A DNA stretch of 64,000 nucleotides. Origin: Euborellia annulipes. Its lineage: Eukaryota > Arthropoda > Insecta > Dermaptera > Anisolabididae. Positions 1 to 10,430 of the stretch are shown here, one piece after another. The DNA lies in contig JAKCPI010000523.1 of assembly GCA_023213315.1 (NCBI GenBank), positions 1-64,000 on the forward strand, read 5' to 3'. A program made the position numbers and the translations under genes. The notes under the pieces are model-generated. The model was given only the letters and a program-made list of their open reading frames with translations. It was not told the DNA's origin and made no database searches. Within the stretch, counting starts at the first letter, position 1, and each line of letters opens with the position of its first letter.

Positions 1-360
1 TCTTTCTACACGTTTTAAATTCCCTTTCCAGGCCCTTCCTTCCATAGAGCCAATGTTAAATCCCTATGGGGATTTTTATGTTAATTTCGATTCAAAAGGG
101 GGTCGCCCCTCTTTGGAACTTTTACGCATTTAAAAAATTTTTTCCAATTCTTATGAAATTTTGTATTTCTTTAAGGATTCTCTATTGTGTATAAAATGTC
201 CAAATATGAGATTTAAATTTTGAAAAATAACCATAGTTTATTTCAAGCAGTCAACATTTAAAATAGAGGTGAAATACAGTATTAAGAGCCTATGGAAATA
301 TTGAATCAATTCACTTTTTTACTTGAAGTTGTGAAACTTAACTGAATCTAAGATCCTATG
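1..360. other. AT-rich DNA, nothing recognised
   Basis: No open reading frame of note, no RNA gene and no recognisable repeat end. The sequence is plain AT-rich DNA up to the F1 fragment that follows. Confidence 0.6.
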
Positions 361-428
361 GAAACTAAATATATCTCGACACAAAAAAATCTGGTGTGAC
401 AGCACAGTACACAAATTTTCAATTTACC
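361..428 (+). repeat. F1 3' hairpin remnant
   Basis: The lead-in GAAACTAAATATATCTCGAC, the A-run and TCTGGTGTGAC match the inner arm of the 3' hairpin of full F1 copies (for example 4935-5050). The outer arm, GTCACACCAGA, is missing, so this is a broken copy. Confidence 0.75.
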
Positions 429-1224
429 CATTTCAAACTATACTAATTTTTATACGTATCCTTATTTAATATATGTTTCATACAAAAGTCTACTAAATAA
501 TCCTATTACCCATCAAGGAAAGTGATATTGATAACTATAATCCAATTCTATCGCGAGTAAATGTATTAATTAGGAATTTCTTGAACAATAATGGTCCTAT
601 AGCCCATTTGCCTTTGCGAGATTATAGAAATTGCCAATTAATACCAACTTTTTTCGTGTTAGATTGAATTATACTTATCAATATCTTATGCAGGTTACAG
701 CTTGTCGTAGATGGCAAGAGTCTACCTGTCTTGGGGGTATAGAGCATTTAGTAGTGAGTGTGTCGCCGAGAAAGAGAGGTTGGGCCCACGTTGGATTCTC
801 TCTCATAGAGGCTTTATACGTTTAGTGTTGTGGGTGCCATTGAAGAGTGCAGTTGGGCGCCCCGTGGTCTTTCTTCAAAAAATTCAATTTCTCATAAACT
901 ACGAGCCCGATTTCCAGTAAATTCCTTCCCAATTATATTATAGAATTCTATTTTAACTATTTATAATATAATTTAAGAATATTTTTTACTTTTAATTGAT
1001 AAATTAGCAATTCGTCTCAAAAATTTTTTGTGAGGGTAGGAATCAAAACAATTTTATTCCTTTTAAGTGGAGAGAAAATTTGATTTTTTTAACATTCCTA
1101 TCTTAAGAGATATTTCATAATTTATTAATTTATTTGTGAAAATTCCAAAAATACACGCTTTACATAGGGAATAAATTGTATATTATCGATGGCTCTCAAG
1201 TAATTTAGGCATCTAAGATTTAAT
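429..1224. other. Intergenic, one slightly GC-richer patch
   Basis: Mostly AT-rich. Bases 690-880 are richer in G and contain two overlapping short open frames (64 and 69 codons) without similarity I recognise and without a convincing splice context. I see no gene here. Confidence 0.5.
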
Positions 1225-1236
1225 TCAATATGTTCT

Positions 1237-1275
1237 CCGACGTTTCGGGTGCTCGAGACACCCTTCCACAGGCCA
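1237..1275 (-). ncRNA. Diverged hammerhead-like relic
   Basis: Read on the minus strand: CTGTGGA (consensus CTGANGA), a strong helix II with GGGTG pairing CACCC around a 7-base loop, then GAAACGTC. One invariant A of the first core box is changed to T, so it is probably inactive. It resembles the better-preserved hammerhead arms at 29.7 and 48.9 kb and is probably a Penelope-like or retrozyme remnant. Confidence 0.4.
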
Positions 1276-1290
1276 GAGCCCTATTCATGT

Positions 1291-1623
1291 TATTTTTTAA
1301 AAATAAATATCTGACCATCTATGATATATTTATTTCTTCTATTCCAAAGTAGACCGTTTCGATTCTCGATAAGATCATTAACAACTATTTCAATGTTCAT
1401 TCTCTCTTTATAATGCATTATAATTCTTTTTAAGTGTTTAAATTAAAAAAATAAATAAATAAATCATAACTCTAGATAGAAATTTTACCTAAAAAATTGT
1501 GAAATAATTAATAATGGCACCAAAAACTTTTTTGGCTACTTGAAATAACGTTGAACTCATTTCATTCTTATTGCAAATCGTTTGGGAATTTGTACATTCT
1601 CTCGGCCAAAATATATAGTAGAA
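1291..1623. other. AT-rich DNA, nothing recognised
   Basis: No feature supported in this stretch. Confidence 0.55.
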
Positions 1624-1798
1624 TTTTTTTTTTTTTAGACACTCCCACTTTTTCCCATTCACACTCACATTCACACAAGCATACACCCAATCTTTTCGGC
1701 AACTTAGGCCATTTAAGACTTTAAACGATACCCGTTATTTGTAAATATTTCAATTGGGTGTCCAGGCATTCTTATTTAAGCCATTTGGTATCCAAATT
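1624..1798 (-). repeat. SINE A, 5'-truncated
   Basis: On the minus strand this is the 3' half of SINE A: palindrome arm, GCCTGGAC, the AACGGGTATCG block, TTGCCGAAAAG, the TGTGAG-rich segment and a poly(A) tail (poly(T) on +). The tRNA-like head is absent. Truncation falls in the central palindrome, as in several other copies. Confidence 0.8.
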
Positions 1799-2049
1799 AG
1801 TAGAACCGATGTAGTTTTGAGTTTTTTTTTTATCTTCTCAAAAATTTGATCAAACGATTTTGATTAAAATTCATAAATCACTTGTTTTTAAAAATATACA
1901 GTATATTAATAAATTTTAATGAAAAATATAAAATCTTTAGGATTTATAAAACTTATTTATTCTCTATATGATTTCCGGAGATATTTAAGTGTCTTGTTCT
2001 GTGTGTTCAAATTCATTTACATTATTTTGTCTACCAATTTACCTAAATA

Positions 2050-2160
2050 ATGGATCTTAGGAAAGTAGATGCGCTGCTAAGAGAATAAAAAAAATTTAAA
2101 TTATTTTGGTCGACATTTCGGATGCCAATCGCGTCCTTCTTCGGGATCACAGGTTGTTAT
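2050..2160 (-). repeat. Hammerhead-element arm (relic)
   Basis: The minus-strand order is helix I, CCGAAGA, short helix II (GGA with TCC), GAAA, TGTC, GACC, then an A/T-rich tail and GCGCATCTACTTTCC. The + strand at 5113-5217 has the same order and the same tail, so both are copies of one hammerhead-bearing family. The first core box has C for the second base (CCGAAGA), so activity is doubtful. Core region 2109-2147. Confidence 0.55.
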
Positions 2161-2343
2161 GAAATACACATATATGTTATCGTGTAATATAGGCTTATAA
2201 AATATTTAAAGAGGCATCTTTTTGTGTGCTTTGTTTTTTTTCTATTTGGAAAAAAAAACATTGAAAAATTAAAAAAAAAAACGCACAGAGAGCTCTTCCC
2301 GTACACAAAAAGATACCACTTTCAATATTGTATAAATATTCTA
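2161..2343. other. AT-rich spacer
   Basis: Nothing recognised; it ends at the 5' TC of the Helitron-like element. Confidence 0.5.
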
Positions 2344-2636
2344 TCTCAGCCAAAAACATCGGAGATGCAAAAAGGGCGCCTCGCATTATTTTGCCCAGCG
2401 TCGAGGTGAAATCAAAAAAATGCGCCTCGCTTTTCTGATTTATATAAAAACGAGGAAATATTTTCACTTAAATAAAACCCCTACAGAATTTTATTTGTTT
2501 CATATATCCTCGCTTTTATATAAATCAGAAAAGCGAGGCGCATTTTTTTGATTTCACCTCGACGCTGGGCAAAAATAATGCGAGGCGCCCCTTTTGCATC
2601 TCCGATGTTTTTGGCTGAGATTTCACTTCTTTTTGT
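2344..2636. repeat. Large palindrome at Helitron-like 5' end
   Basis: Two arms of about 130 bp. One starts TCTCAGCCAAAAACATCGG, the other ends with its reverse complement near 2628. They flank a unique spacer of about 60 bp that contains AAACCCCTACAG. Both arms carry GCGAGGCGCA and the GTCGAGGTGAAATC block. The spacer has the same orientation relative to the element in copy 2, so the palindrome is an inherited part of the element and not a recent inversion. Confidence 0.85.
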
Positions 2637-2740
2637 GAAATATTACATTTAAATTTTATTTAATAATTTTTGTTTATTAAATATTAAGTTATCCCATGAA
2701 TAGATCTTTTAATATGCATTCCAAACAGTAAAAAATAAAT

Positions 2741-3423
2741 ACATCGTTTGGTATCCATTCGAAACGATAAACATAGGATTTCCCTAAATTTTATAAAATT
2801 TTAGAATTTTTATTTTTGTTATGTTGGTAGAATGTAAATACATCGTTTGGTATTCATTCGAAACGATAAACATAGGATTTCACCTAATTTTATAAAATTT
2901 TAGAATTTTTATTTTTGTTATGTTGGTAGAATGTAAATACATCGTTTGGTATCCATTCGAAACGATAAACATAGGATTTCCCTAAATTTTATAAAATTTT
3001 AGAATTTTTATTTTTGTTATGTTGGTAGAATGTAAATACATCGTTTGGTATCCATTCAAAACTATAAACATAGGATTTCACCAAATTTTATAAAATTTTA
3101 GAATTTTTATTTTTGTTATGTTGGTAGAATGTAAATACATCGTTTGGTATCCATTCGAAACGATAAACATAGGATTTCACCAAATTTTATAAAATTTTAT
3201 AATTTTTATTTTTGTTATGTTGGTAGAATGTAAATACATCGTTTGGTATCCATTCGAAACGATAAACATAGGATTTCCCAAATTTTATAAAATTTTAGGT
3301 TTTTTATTTTTGTTATGTTGGTAGAATGTAAATACATCGTTTGGTATCCATTCAAAACGATAAACATAGGATTTCACCAAAATTTATAAAATTTTAGGTT
3401 TTTTATTTTTGTTATGTTGGTAG
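2741..3423 (+). repeat. 99-bp tandem array, about 7 units
   Basis: Units begin near 2741, 2839, 2939, 3038, 3137, 3236 and 3335 with ACATCGTTTGGTATCCATTC and end TTATGTTGGTAGAATGTAAAT with small changes. The period is 99 bp. Each unit carries a near-palindrome (ATCGTTT then AAACGAT). The array is internal to the Helitron-like element; copy 2 has about 8 units. Confidence 0.9.
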
Positions 3424-4172
3424 CACTCCTTCTTATCACGTTAATCTATTTCTATCTGAATGGATCTATCCTAAAAAATTTTATTCCATTAGGGATGAAA
3501 ATTACTAATAATAATATATATGTTCCTAGATGACGTCATCAGGGAGCAAAATAGTTCGAATTGTCTTTTCGCCACGTTAAAGATAGGACAAATTTGAAAT
3601 TTTGAATACCTCTCAAAAAGTCACTTTTGATCCAAAATGAAATTTTATATCAAAGGTATCGGGTTTTTGATAGTATCTATTTGTATTTTAAATTTCATCC
3701 AAATCGGTCCAGCAGGGAAACCTGTAGCTTTGTCTAAAAATTTGAAAATTGAAGAAAAGAATGAAAAAAAAGAAAAAAAAAAAAAAAAGGAAAAAATAAG
3801 AGACTAACTTTTGACCTTCCGAAATCGGCAAAACCTCAACTTTGAGCCTCTGCCATTCTGTTTGGCACTGGAATTTTTTTTTGAATTTGTTCTCAAAATA
3901 ATCCTTATTTATTCTAGTTTAATATAAAAAAAATTTGGCTCCGATATCTTAAAAACTTTTTGAGATATTCGCCCAGAAAGAGAAAAGTTTCTCAAAAAAA
4001 TTTTTTCACGTCCCTATCTTTTATTAAGGATTTAAAATCATTCTTGATAATATAGTCTAGGGACGACTCGTCCATCTAAATGCAATGGGCCATTGGCATC
4101 TATTGGAATGTCAACTAAATGGTAGTATTAAGAGTTTCTTTGCTTTCTTTTGCTTTTCACATGCTCGGCGAC

Positions 4173-4190
4173 GAGTCGCTCCCGCGACTC
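4173..4190 (+). repeat. 3' subterminal hairpin of Helitron-like element
   Basis: GAGTCGC, loop TCCC, GCGACTC: a perfect 7-bp stem with a 4-base loop. It sits four bases (TTGA) before the inferred 3' end, which is the expected site of a Helitron termination hairpin. The same hairpin is present at 35138-35155 on the other strand. Confidence 0.8.
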
Positions 4191-4378
4191 TTGATATATT
4201 ACACCATTACATATTACGTAACGTCTTTTTTGACGATTTTCTTGACCCCCCCCCCCCATGTCACAGTTAGTCACATACAAACAAACCCCCTACAAATATT
4301 ATGTATCAACATAGAACTACTCCCTCCCCTTAATAAAATTTCTTATACAAAATTCATATCATTTTACTTTTTTTTTTT

Positions 4379-5050
4379 ACTTTCTCTTACCTATGTATAT
4401 ATGTAATATATATATAGAGAGAAAGTATTGGATTCATGTCAAAAATTCGATGTCGAGATTTTGATGGATCTTCACGTTTTGAGGTCCCTGAATCCAAAAA
4501 AGTGGTTTTCGCGACATGGTCTGTCTGGTGTGTGTGGGTGGGTGGGTGGGTGTGTGTGTGTGTGTTCAATTTTAAGCATGAAGGAATTGAGCTAGGAGGA
4601 TGAAATTTTATATTTAAGTTAAATACCTCCCGGGACCGGAAAAATAAGCTTTTAATCAAAATTGGCCAAAGAGTACTAGTACTTTACTGATGTACTTTTC
4701 AGTTTTTTTCGATTTTCTCAAAATTCGCTCTAACGATTTTGATTAAAATTCAAAAATCAATTATTTTTTAGATGCTCTTTCAAATGTATATTCTCGTTTT
4801 GCCCTCAAAATTGTTTGAAGCACACTTTACTCTTGTATTTCATAGGAAAGATAGGAGAAATGGTTGCCATGGTAACAAAATATAAATATTTTCCCATGTT
4901 TATAAATTTGACATCTTAAATTCTAATATATTGGCGGAAACTAAATATATTTCGACACAAAAAATCTGGTGTGACAAGCACAGAACACAACTTTCGATTA
5001 CCGAAGGTAAGAGAAAGTTGTGTGCTGTGCGCCAGTCACACCAGATTTTT
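4379..5050 (+). repeat. F1 element, full copy
   Basis: Starts with the 5' hairpin (ACTTTCTCTTACC, AT loop, AGAGAGAAAGT). The body begins GGATTCATGTCAAAAATTCG and contains GAGGTCCC..TGAATCC, GCGACATGGTCTGTCTG, a (TG)n/(GGGTG)n tract, GAGTACTAGTACTTTACTGA and GGTTGCCATGGTAACA. It ends in the 3' hairpin (TCTGGTGTGAC to GTCACACCAGA). Flanks are T-runs. It is non-coding: the open frames across it come from the TG tract. The family has both ends folded and no known class that I can name. Confidence 0.85.
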
Positions 5051-5112
5051 TTTTCTTTTAGCAAATTCCCCCCCCCCCTAACGCTTTACTTAATATGTGG
5101 ACGACCCCTATG

Positions 5113-5217
5113 TGTATTTCATAACAATCTTTGAAGAAGGACGCAATTGGCTACCGAAACGTCGACCAAAAGAATTAAAAAAAATTTTTTACTCTACTGA
5201 CTGCGCATCTACTTTCC
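5113..5217 (+). ncRNA. Hammerhead-element arm with core (relic)
   Basis: The + strand carries TTGAAGA (consensus CTGANGA, first base changed), a weak helix II, then CCGAAACGTCGACC. The tail reads through an A/T tract to CTGACTGCGCATCTACTTTCC. A similar tail follows the hammerhead in the palindrome at 29.8 kb, which links single-arm relics to that family. The first-base change and weak helix II make self-cleavage unlikely. Confidence 0.5.
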
Positions 5218-5267
5218 TTAAGATTTATATATTACAGACTTCTTACTTTTATTAAATAAAGGATAAC

Positions 5268-5494
5268 TTTTTTTTTAAACACTCACACTTTTTTCTAATT
5301 CCCCCTCACACTCATATTCACACAGTCTTTTCGGCAACTCAGGCCATATAAGACTTTGACAATATCCGTTATTGATTAATATACATATTGGAAGTCCAGG
5401 CATTTTTATTTAAGTAATTTGGTATCCAAATGCCTTAAATAAAATCATCGGACTGCCTGGGATCCAAACCTGTGAATTTTGGTATACGAGGTTA
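5268..5494 (-). repeat. SINE A, near full length
   Basis: Minus-strand SINE with poly(A), TG-rich tail, TTGCCGAAAAG block, the TTTGG/CCAAA palindrome and GGCAGTCCGATGATTTTA. The tRNA-like head is degraded after the B-box region (GGTTTGGATCCCAGG on the minus strand). Confidence 0.8.
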
Positions 5495-5515
5495 GAAATA
5501 AAGGATATGGAAGGT

Positions 5516-5746
5516 GGTCAATTTCCACTACGTCGTGCCGCTGCCGTGCCCCTGCTGTGCGATGCCATCAGCCGTAATCGTTCAAAAGGAATTGCTATTT
5601 AAATAGCGTTGGAGAGGCCGTTTCAATTTCCACAAGACGTGCCGTGCCGCTCACCAATGCTATTTAATTAGTCCGTTTGAGAGATTACGGCAGACGGCAT
5701 CGCACGGCAGGGGTACGGCAGCGGCACGACCTAGTGGAAATTGGCC
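5516..5746. mobile_element. GC-rich inverted-repeat element (MITE-like)
   Basis: Terminal inverted repeats of about 65 bp: GGTCAATTTCCACTACGTCG on the left and the matching CTAGTGGAAATTGGCC on the right. Both continue through GTGCCGCTGCCGTGCC and CCGTAATC. The total is about 231 bp and clearly GC-richer than its surroundings. No target duplication is clear, so the superfamily is open. Confidence 0.7.
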
Positions 5747-6301
5747 TTTATATGGTTATTTTTTCCTAATGTTAAAATAAAATTATTTATTTATTTATCG
5801 TTGATTGTTTGGGCTGGATATTTAGATAGATAAATAGGATATAAGACCAGCACCTGTTTATCCACCATGCACACTATTTATTTGCAAATATTTATTTATG
5901 TTTCAGATATTTCTCCGCCATTATGAATTAATGAATAGGCGACTGAGTGATTAAGTGATCTAGTGAATAAGTGAATCCATGCAGAGCATCCGGCATCAGA
6001 CATCGCCAGGCAGCCACTACAGCAGAGTCCACGAGTGTAGCAGCTACATTTAAAGTCTGTATGAACATTTACGTGGGCGTAGAGTAAGCAGTTTAGGATT
6101 TTCAAAATTGTATGTGAATTTTCTTATTTCGGCCTAAATAAAGAATATTTTAGAATAGGTTCATGGATAGGATGTTATTAATAATGACATTTAATTCTCC
6201 CATTTCAGAGTCCCTTTTAGATAACTTAGTTAATGATTTAAATTCAAAATTTTAAAATTAAAAATGAATTATTATTATTATTTTTTTAAATTCATTTAAT
6301 T
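5747..6301. other. Intergenic, nothing recognised
   Basis: AT-rich. Bases 5930-6090 are of mixed composition with a 69-codon open frame on the minus strand that I cannot relate to a protein. Confidence 0.5.
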
Positions 6302-6350
6302 ACTTTCTCTTAACCTATATATGAAATATATATAGAGAGAAAGTATTGCG
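6302..6350 (+). repeat. F1 solo 5' hairpin
   Basis: ACTTTCTCTTAACC, AT loop, AGAGAGAAAGTATTG, then unrelated sequence. Only the 5' hairpin of F1 is present. Confidence 0.75.
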
Positions 6351-6869
6351 ATTTTTTATTTAAAATCACTAAAGATAATTTTTAAAATTTTTTCTAAATT
6401 CATTTAATATCATAAATTTAACATTTTAATCTAATAAAGAATAGGTTTTTTTATATTTCAGTACCCAATGCAGGTTTCGTTTCTCAAGGTAAAGGGATGG
6501 ATGAATGTTCAATGTGTAAAAGGTATACGATTATTGGTAAATGTGAAAAAGGTATAGGGCATATATGTGATTATTGGTAATAAGTTGATCATGCACAGTA
6601 CTCATTTCATCCCTTTACCCCACGCGGGAGCAACATCAACATATGAGACAATTCAAGTGTGCATGTATTATTATTTTAACTATTATTATTTAATTCAGTT
6701 TTAGGTTTTGCGTGTATGTGATTATTAACAAATACTATTTAAGGGGATCTATCTCTTTATGTTTAATGTTTAAGAATGCACGCAATTCTTATTAGATTAT
6801 TTAGAAATAGATAGGATCTATATAGAGGGCGCATAATTAGAAAATCTCTACGCTCACGCATTTATATAT

Positions 6870-7597
6870 TAATGGGGTTTTAGGCCTTCTATGTCGGAAT
6901 TCTCTGATGTTCTCTTGAATTGACGTTCAATTGTGAATTGGTTCCTCAATACTGGCATAGGGTGTTGTTGTTCGTCCCATTTAGGTTTAGGCAGGGCTCC
7001 CAGTAGAGGATCACTTCACCTTTGGCCGTTGTTCAAGGGAAATAGGAGAATTCTTCCTTCGTGTGTTTCCCTCTTTCGCGCATTTGAGAGAAAGAGTGTT
7101 TTCTCTTTCTCCGGGGCTCTTTGTCCATCAGTGCTGAGTTCTGGGCCTTGGTTGTTTCAGGACAGAGTGAGTTAATGTTCAAGATGTTAGGAGTTCGTAT
7201 AGGGTGTTGTTAGCTTGTAGGGTTCTTTTTTTTCAGCATGCATCTTGAACAACGTCATTCTGTTTCTGAGATGAGCAATCAAGGGGGATCTTCAGTATTG
7301 TATTGGCCGGGCTTCCTTCCTAACTCGTGAATGATTATCAGATCAATTAACTTTGCTCTATTTTAGTTCGCTATTAAACGACATTGATTAGGCAGGTGGG
7401 TGGAGATTAATTGATCTGTTATGTTTCTTAGTACATATGTACTGTATGTGTTCCATTTCCTCTTTACCTTTCTTTGGGTTTTTTGTGGGCGCGTTTTCAC
7501 CGTATCGTTTCGAAGTGATATAATGAAGGCTTACCTGCCTTCCGGGAGTGTCCGCGTTTCGCGATCGTCTCAAGAAAGAAGAGGAACTTCATTTTAG
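6870..7597 (+). other. GC-richer block, possible upstream exon region
   Basis: After about 500 bp of plain AT-rich DNA (6351-6870) the composition shifts, with CT-rich and G-rich stretches. A candidate donor (GACAGA then GTGAGT) lies at about 7166. No long frame is convincing. It may be 5' exon or promoter sequence of the spliced candidate that follows. Confidence 0.25.
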
Positions 7598-7686
7598 AAT
7601 TAGATGGCCGTCCCGGTCATAGATAGTGTGGGATTAGGTTAGTTTTTAGGGAAGACCTCGTTGAGCCGAAAGAAGCAGTCTACAGT
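7598..7686 (+). other. Candidate exon 1 of spliced transcript
   Basis: Preceded by TTCATTTTAG and followed by the strong donor GTAAGTT at 7687. It contains ATGGCCGTCCCGGTCATAG, which stops quickly, so this may be non-coding or 5' UTR. Read with the next two segments it gives three consecutive AG...GT-bounded islands of higher GC. Confidence 0.3.
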
Positions 7687-7774
7687 GTAAGTTAAAAAAA
7701 TTTTCAAAATTTTTCATAAAATATTACGTAACATCAATGATATAAACTAATTGTTTCTTTCTTTTTTGTTTTAG

Positions 7775-7842
7775 ATGGTTAGGGTGGCAGTGGGGGCTGA
7801 GATCGTCGAGATTCTTCAGGGCATAACCAACGGGATCCGTTC
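7775..7842 (+). other. Candidate exon 2 of spliced transcript
   Basis: The acceptor has a long pyrimidine tract (TTTCTTTCTTTTTTGTTTTAG) and the donor is GTAAGTAA. The segment starts with ATG and is open throughout (22 codons, MVRVAVGAEIVEILQ...). Spliced to the next exon the frame stops after 11 further codons, so the product would be a peptide of about 34 residues. It is either a micro-ORF or a non-coding RNA. Confidence 0.35.
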
Positions 7843-8256
7843 GTAAGTAATATTAAATCTAACAAATCTCTTAAGAAACAGCTAAACATTTTAATAAAAT
7901 AAATTTCCAATATTTTTTTTCTTTTTTTACTTTTTTTTGGAGATAAAATGAAAATATTTTTTTGGCTCCAAAGGATAGGGGGCGAGATTGTAAAGGTTAA
8001 ACTTGAAAGAAATTTGTCTTTTACAACATGAGCCGTTTTAAATTTGATTTTATTCCGAAATGTGAGCGAAAGTGTTGTAACTATGTTGTCGATTTATTTG
8101 CCATTATTAAAATAAGTAAATTTTTTCTATCCTCAACTTAAATTGGAAATGATATAGCATAATAAACCCTTTGCCCTTCTCTTGCACACATACCTACATA
8201 CCATCCTCATATATTCTGGAGATCTACTTTTCTACATATTATTATTCTTGTTACAG

Positions 8257-8374
8257 ATGGTTCAGAACGGCTTCAAACCTCGCTATCTTCTGAGAGCAAA
8301 TGTCAGTCTTGTTTGAGAAGCTTTCCCCTGGGCAGTAGGACTTTGTCGCTCAGCACCAGGATTTCTAGATTTTG
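8257..8374 (+). other. Candidate exon 3 of spliced transcript
   Basis: Acceptor TTATTCTTGTTACAG, donor GTGAGC after ATTTTG. The composition is GC-richer than the flanking introns. Stops occur in all frames, so it would be an untranslated or terminal part. Seen only as splice signals; expression is unknown. Confidence 0.3.
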
Positions 8375-10430
8375 GTGAGCACATTTATAATTGATGATTA
8401 GATTTCCTTAAGGGTTAAATTATGGTATAGAATAGTATAAAAATGACTTCGTTAAATGCTTTATTAAAGATGAATTCAGAAACATTATTTAAATATTTAA
8501 TTTTATAATTGAATAAAATAATAAAAGAATTTAATCTCCTTTGTTAACGTTTCGGTGACTAATTACCAAGATTTATAGTCATATTTCCTTTTTTCAAACT
8601 TTCCTCTATAAAGAAATATTTATTTTTATTAGTAATTTTATTATTATTCGATTGGAAACATAATATTAAATGAAAATGGGTGACTCGAGATGTAGACTCA
8701 GATTTATTAAATGTTAACTGATATTTATTTGTATCTATAGTTGAAATATTCTTTAATCTTCACTTTTCATGCCTTCAAGGTGTAACGAAAGACATGGTTA
8801 AAATAATTCATTCATAATTTATTTAAATCGTTTATTGAAATTTCTATCATTTTGAATGGGAACCGAGTGTATGAGAAGGGAGAAACTTACTTATGTGTGC
8901 TGTGGGCCAGTCACACCAGATTTTTTTCAATTTTCTCAAAAAACAAAAACAAAAATAAAACCGAACTCCAGCTCGGTCAACACGGAACTATTTAGTTATA
9001 TAAATTTTGTTTCGCGGCTTACATACGCGATGTATATAATATCTTAAATATTGTATATGAATTTCTTATTTATTAAATAAATTTGTTTTTAGATTTTTAT
9101 TTTCCAAATTGAATAATTATTGCCTCATTATTGAGGAATTGAAGATCACTTTCTCTTTCAAAAAAAATATGAAAAATTTCGAAGGCCCTTTGAACACAAG
9201 GCCTGAAGCGTGCGCCCGATGCGCTCCCACCCCTACTAGGACTAAAAACACTTATTGTAAATAGGCCTACTGAAAAGGAGTGGAATAGCAATTGATGAAA
9301 AAACATACAAAATCCGAACCTTATTTATAACTCTCACTTGGAGCTTCTTGAGCATCTTTTTCTTAATAAATACTCTTTCGTTTTAAAAAAGATTATGAAT
9401 AATTAAAAAACTATTTTATTATATATTTAATAACATTTAATTTGTTTATGAAATTAAATTTGATACCTTTCGAAAAATAATAATATATATTTAATCTATT
9501 AATATAATTATAAATAGATTTCCTGTGAGAAAGTGTTAATTACTTTTTGTGGTGTGAAAATTAGTCTCATTTAAACTAAAAGAGGTGAAACACTTTGACT
9601 TTCCAATTAAAGTAAATTTTCATCTGACTTTCCCTATTTAAAGGAAATTAATAATATACTTGATGTTAGTGTGGGAGGTGGGGGAGAGCAGTCAATGGGT
9701 TGGGTTGGTCTATTATTCATCCGGCTGTCATTGGGGTGGGATGAGCGCCTCCACCACCAAAAGGTCACTAAAAGGCCAAGAGGGTTGCGAGGGTGCTGAA
9801 TAATTCGCAACTCGGAGGGTTGCCTGCCTTCTACCCCAAAGGGCCTTCATCATCCATAATGCATGCCAACTAATGGAATTCCGTTGTATCGAAATTTTAT
9901 CAAATAACGAACGAAACTTGCACGAAAGCTAAGTCAAGGAATTATTAATAGCGGTCAATGAAATTGATTTATATTCTAGGACTCTTAATGGTGGTAAATA
10001 ATAAACCATTTTCTACGAAATTTATTTCTATTTTTCTATACACTCAAAAGAGAAAAACAAAAAGCTATCATGATTTCAAAAAGTGATCCTGTGTTTATTT
10101 GTGCTTTAAAGACACGATTATGAATGCTTTGATGAGTCAAAACAAAATTTTCTAAAATAAGCTCCATCACAAAAGACAGCGTACACAATAACCAATGACG
10201 GAAGTCAGAATTTAAGAGGCCACCGAGTTGATATTATTATCGCAAGTAACAAAACGTCTAAAACAATAAATTATTTGTTTCTTTGATTGAATTTAAAAAA
10301 AAAAACAATATTTGATAATTTTTTTTATAATCTTCTCACAGTGATAAATTTTTTTTTAAGTCTTTTTATAGACTTTAAACTCTATTTAAATATTTTAATT
10401 ATTAATTATACAAATGATGGAGTCATTTTT
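8375..10430. other. Intergenic; one F1 scrap and one GC-rich patch
   Basis: AT-rich overall. Bases 8894-8927 carry GTGTGCTGTGGGCCAGTCAC, the outer arm of an F1 3' hairpin. Bases 9660-9860 form an isolated G/C-rich block without a frame I trust, with direct GGGTTGC copies. The rest holds nothing recognised. Confidence 0.5.

Larger units (their letters stand above)
2344..4194 (+). mobile_element. Helitron-like non-autonomous element, copy 1
   Basis: Begins TCTCAGCC and ends with a 7-bp hairpin followed by TTGA. Parts in order: a long imperfect palindrome (2344-2636), a tandem array of 99-bp units (2741-3423), a unique segment with a long A-run (3770-3790), and the subterminal hairpin at 4173-4190. 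A second copy lies inverted at 35134-37101. It inserted there between A and T without target duplication, which is Helitron behaviour. The layout recalls Helitron- and Helentron-associated interspersed elements. The 3' tetranucleotide is not canonical CTRR, so the subclass is uncertain. No Rep/helicase ORF is present. Confidence 0.75.

Noticed and set aside
2741..3423. CRISPR-like regularly spaced repeats
   Set aside because: The 99-bp units are contiguous, with no unique spacers, and lie inside a eukaryotic mobile element.
4387..4659. 90-codon open frame rich in THTHPP (also 34607, 34654 and 57792)
   Set aside because: The frame comes from the TG/GGGTG tract of F1 and recurs in every F1 copy in other lengths; not a gene.
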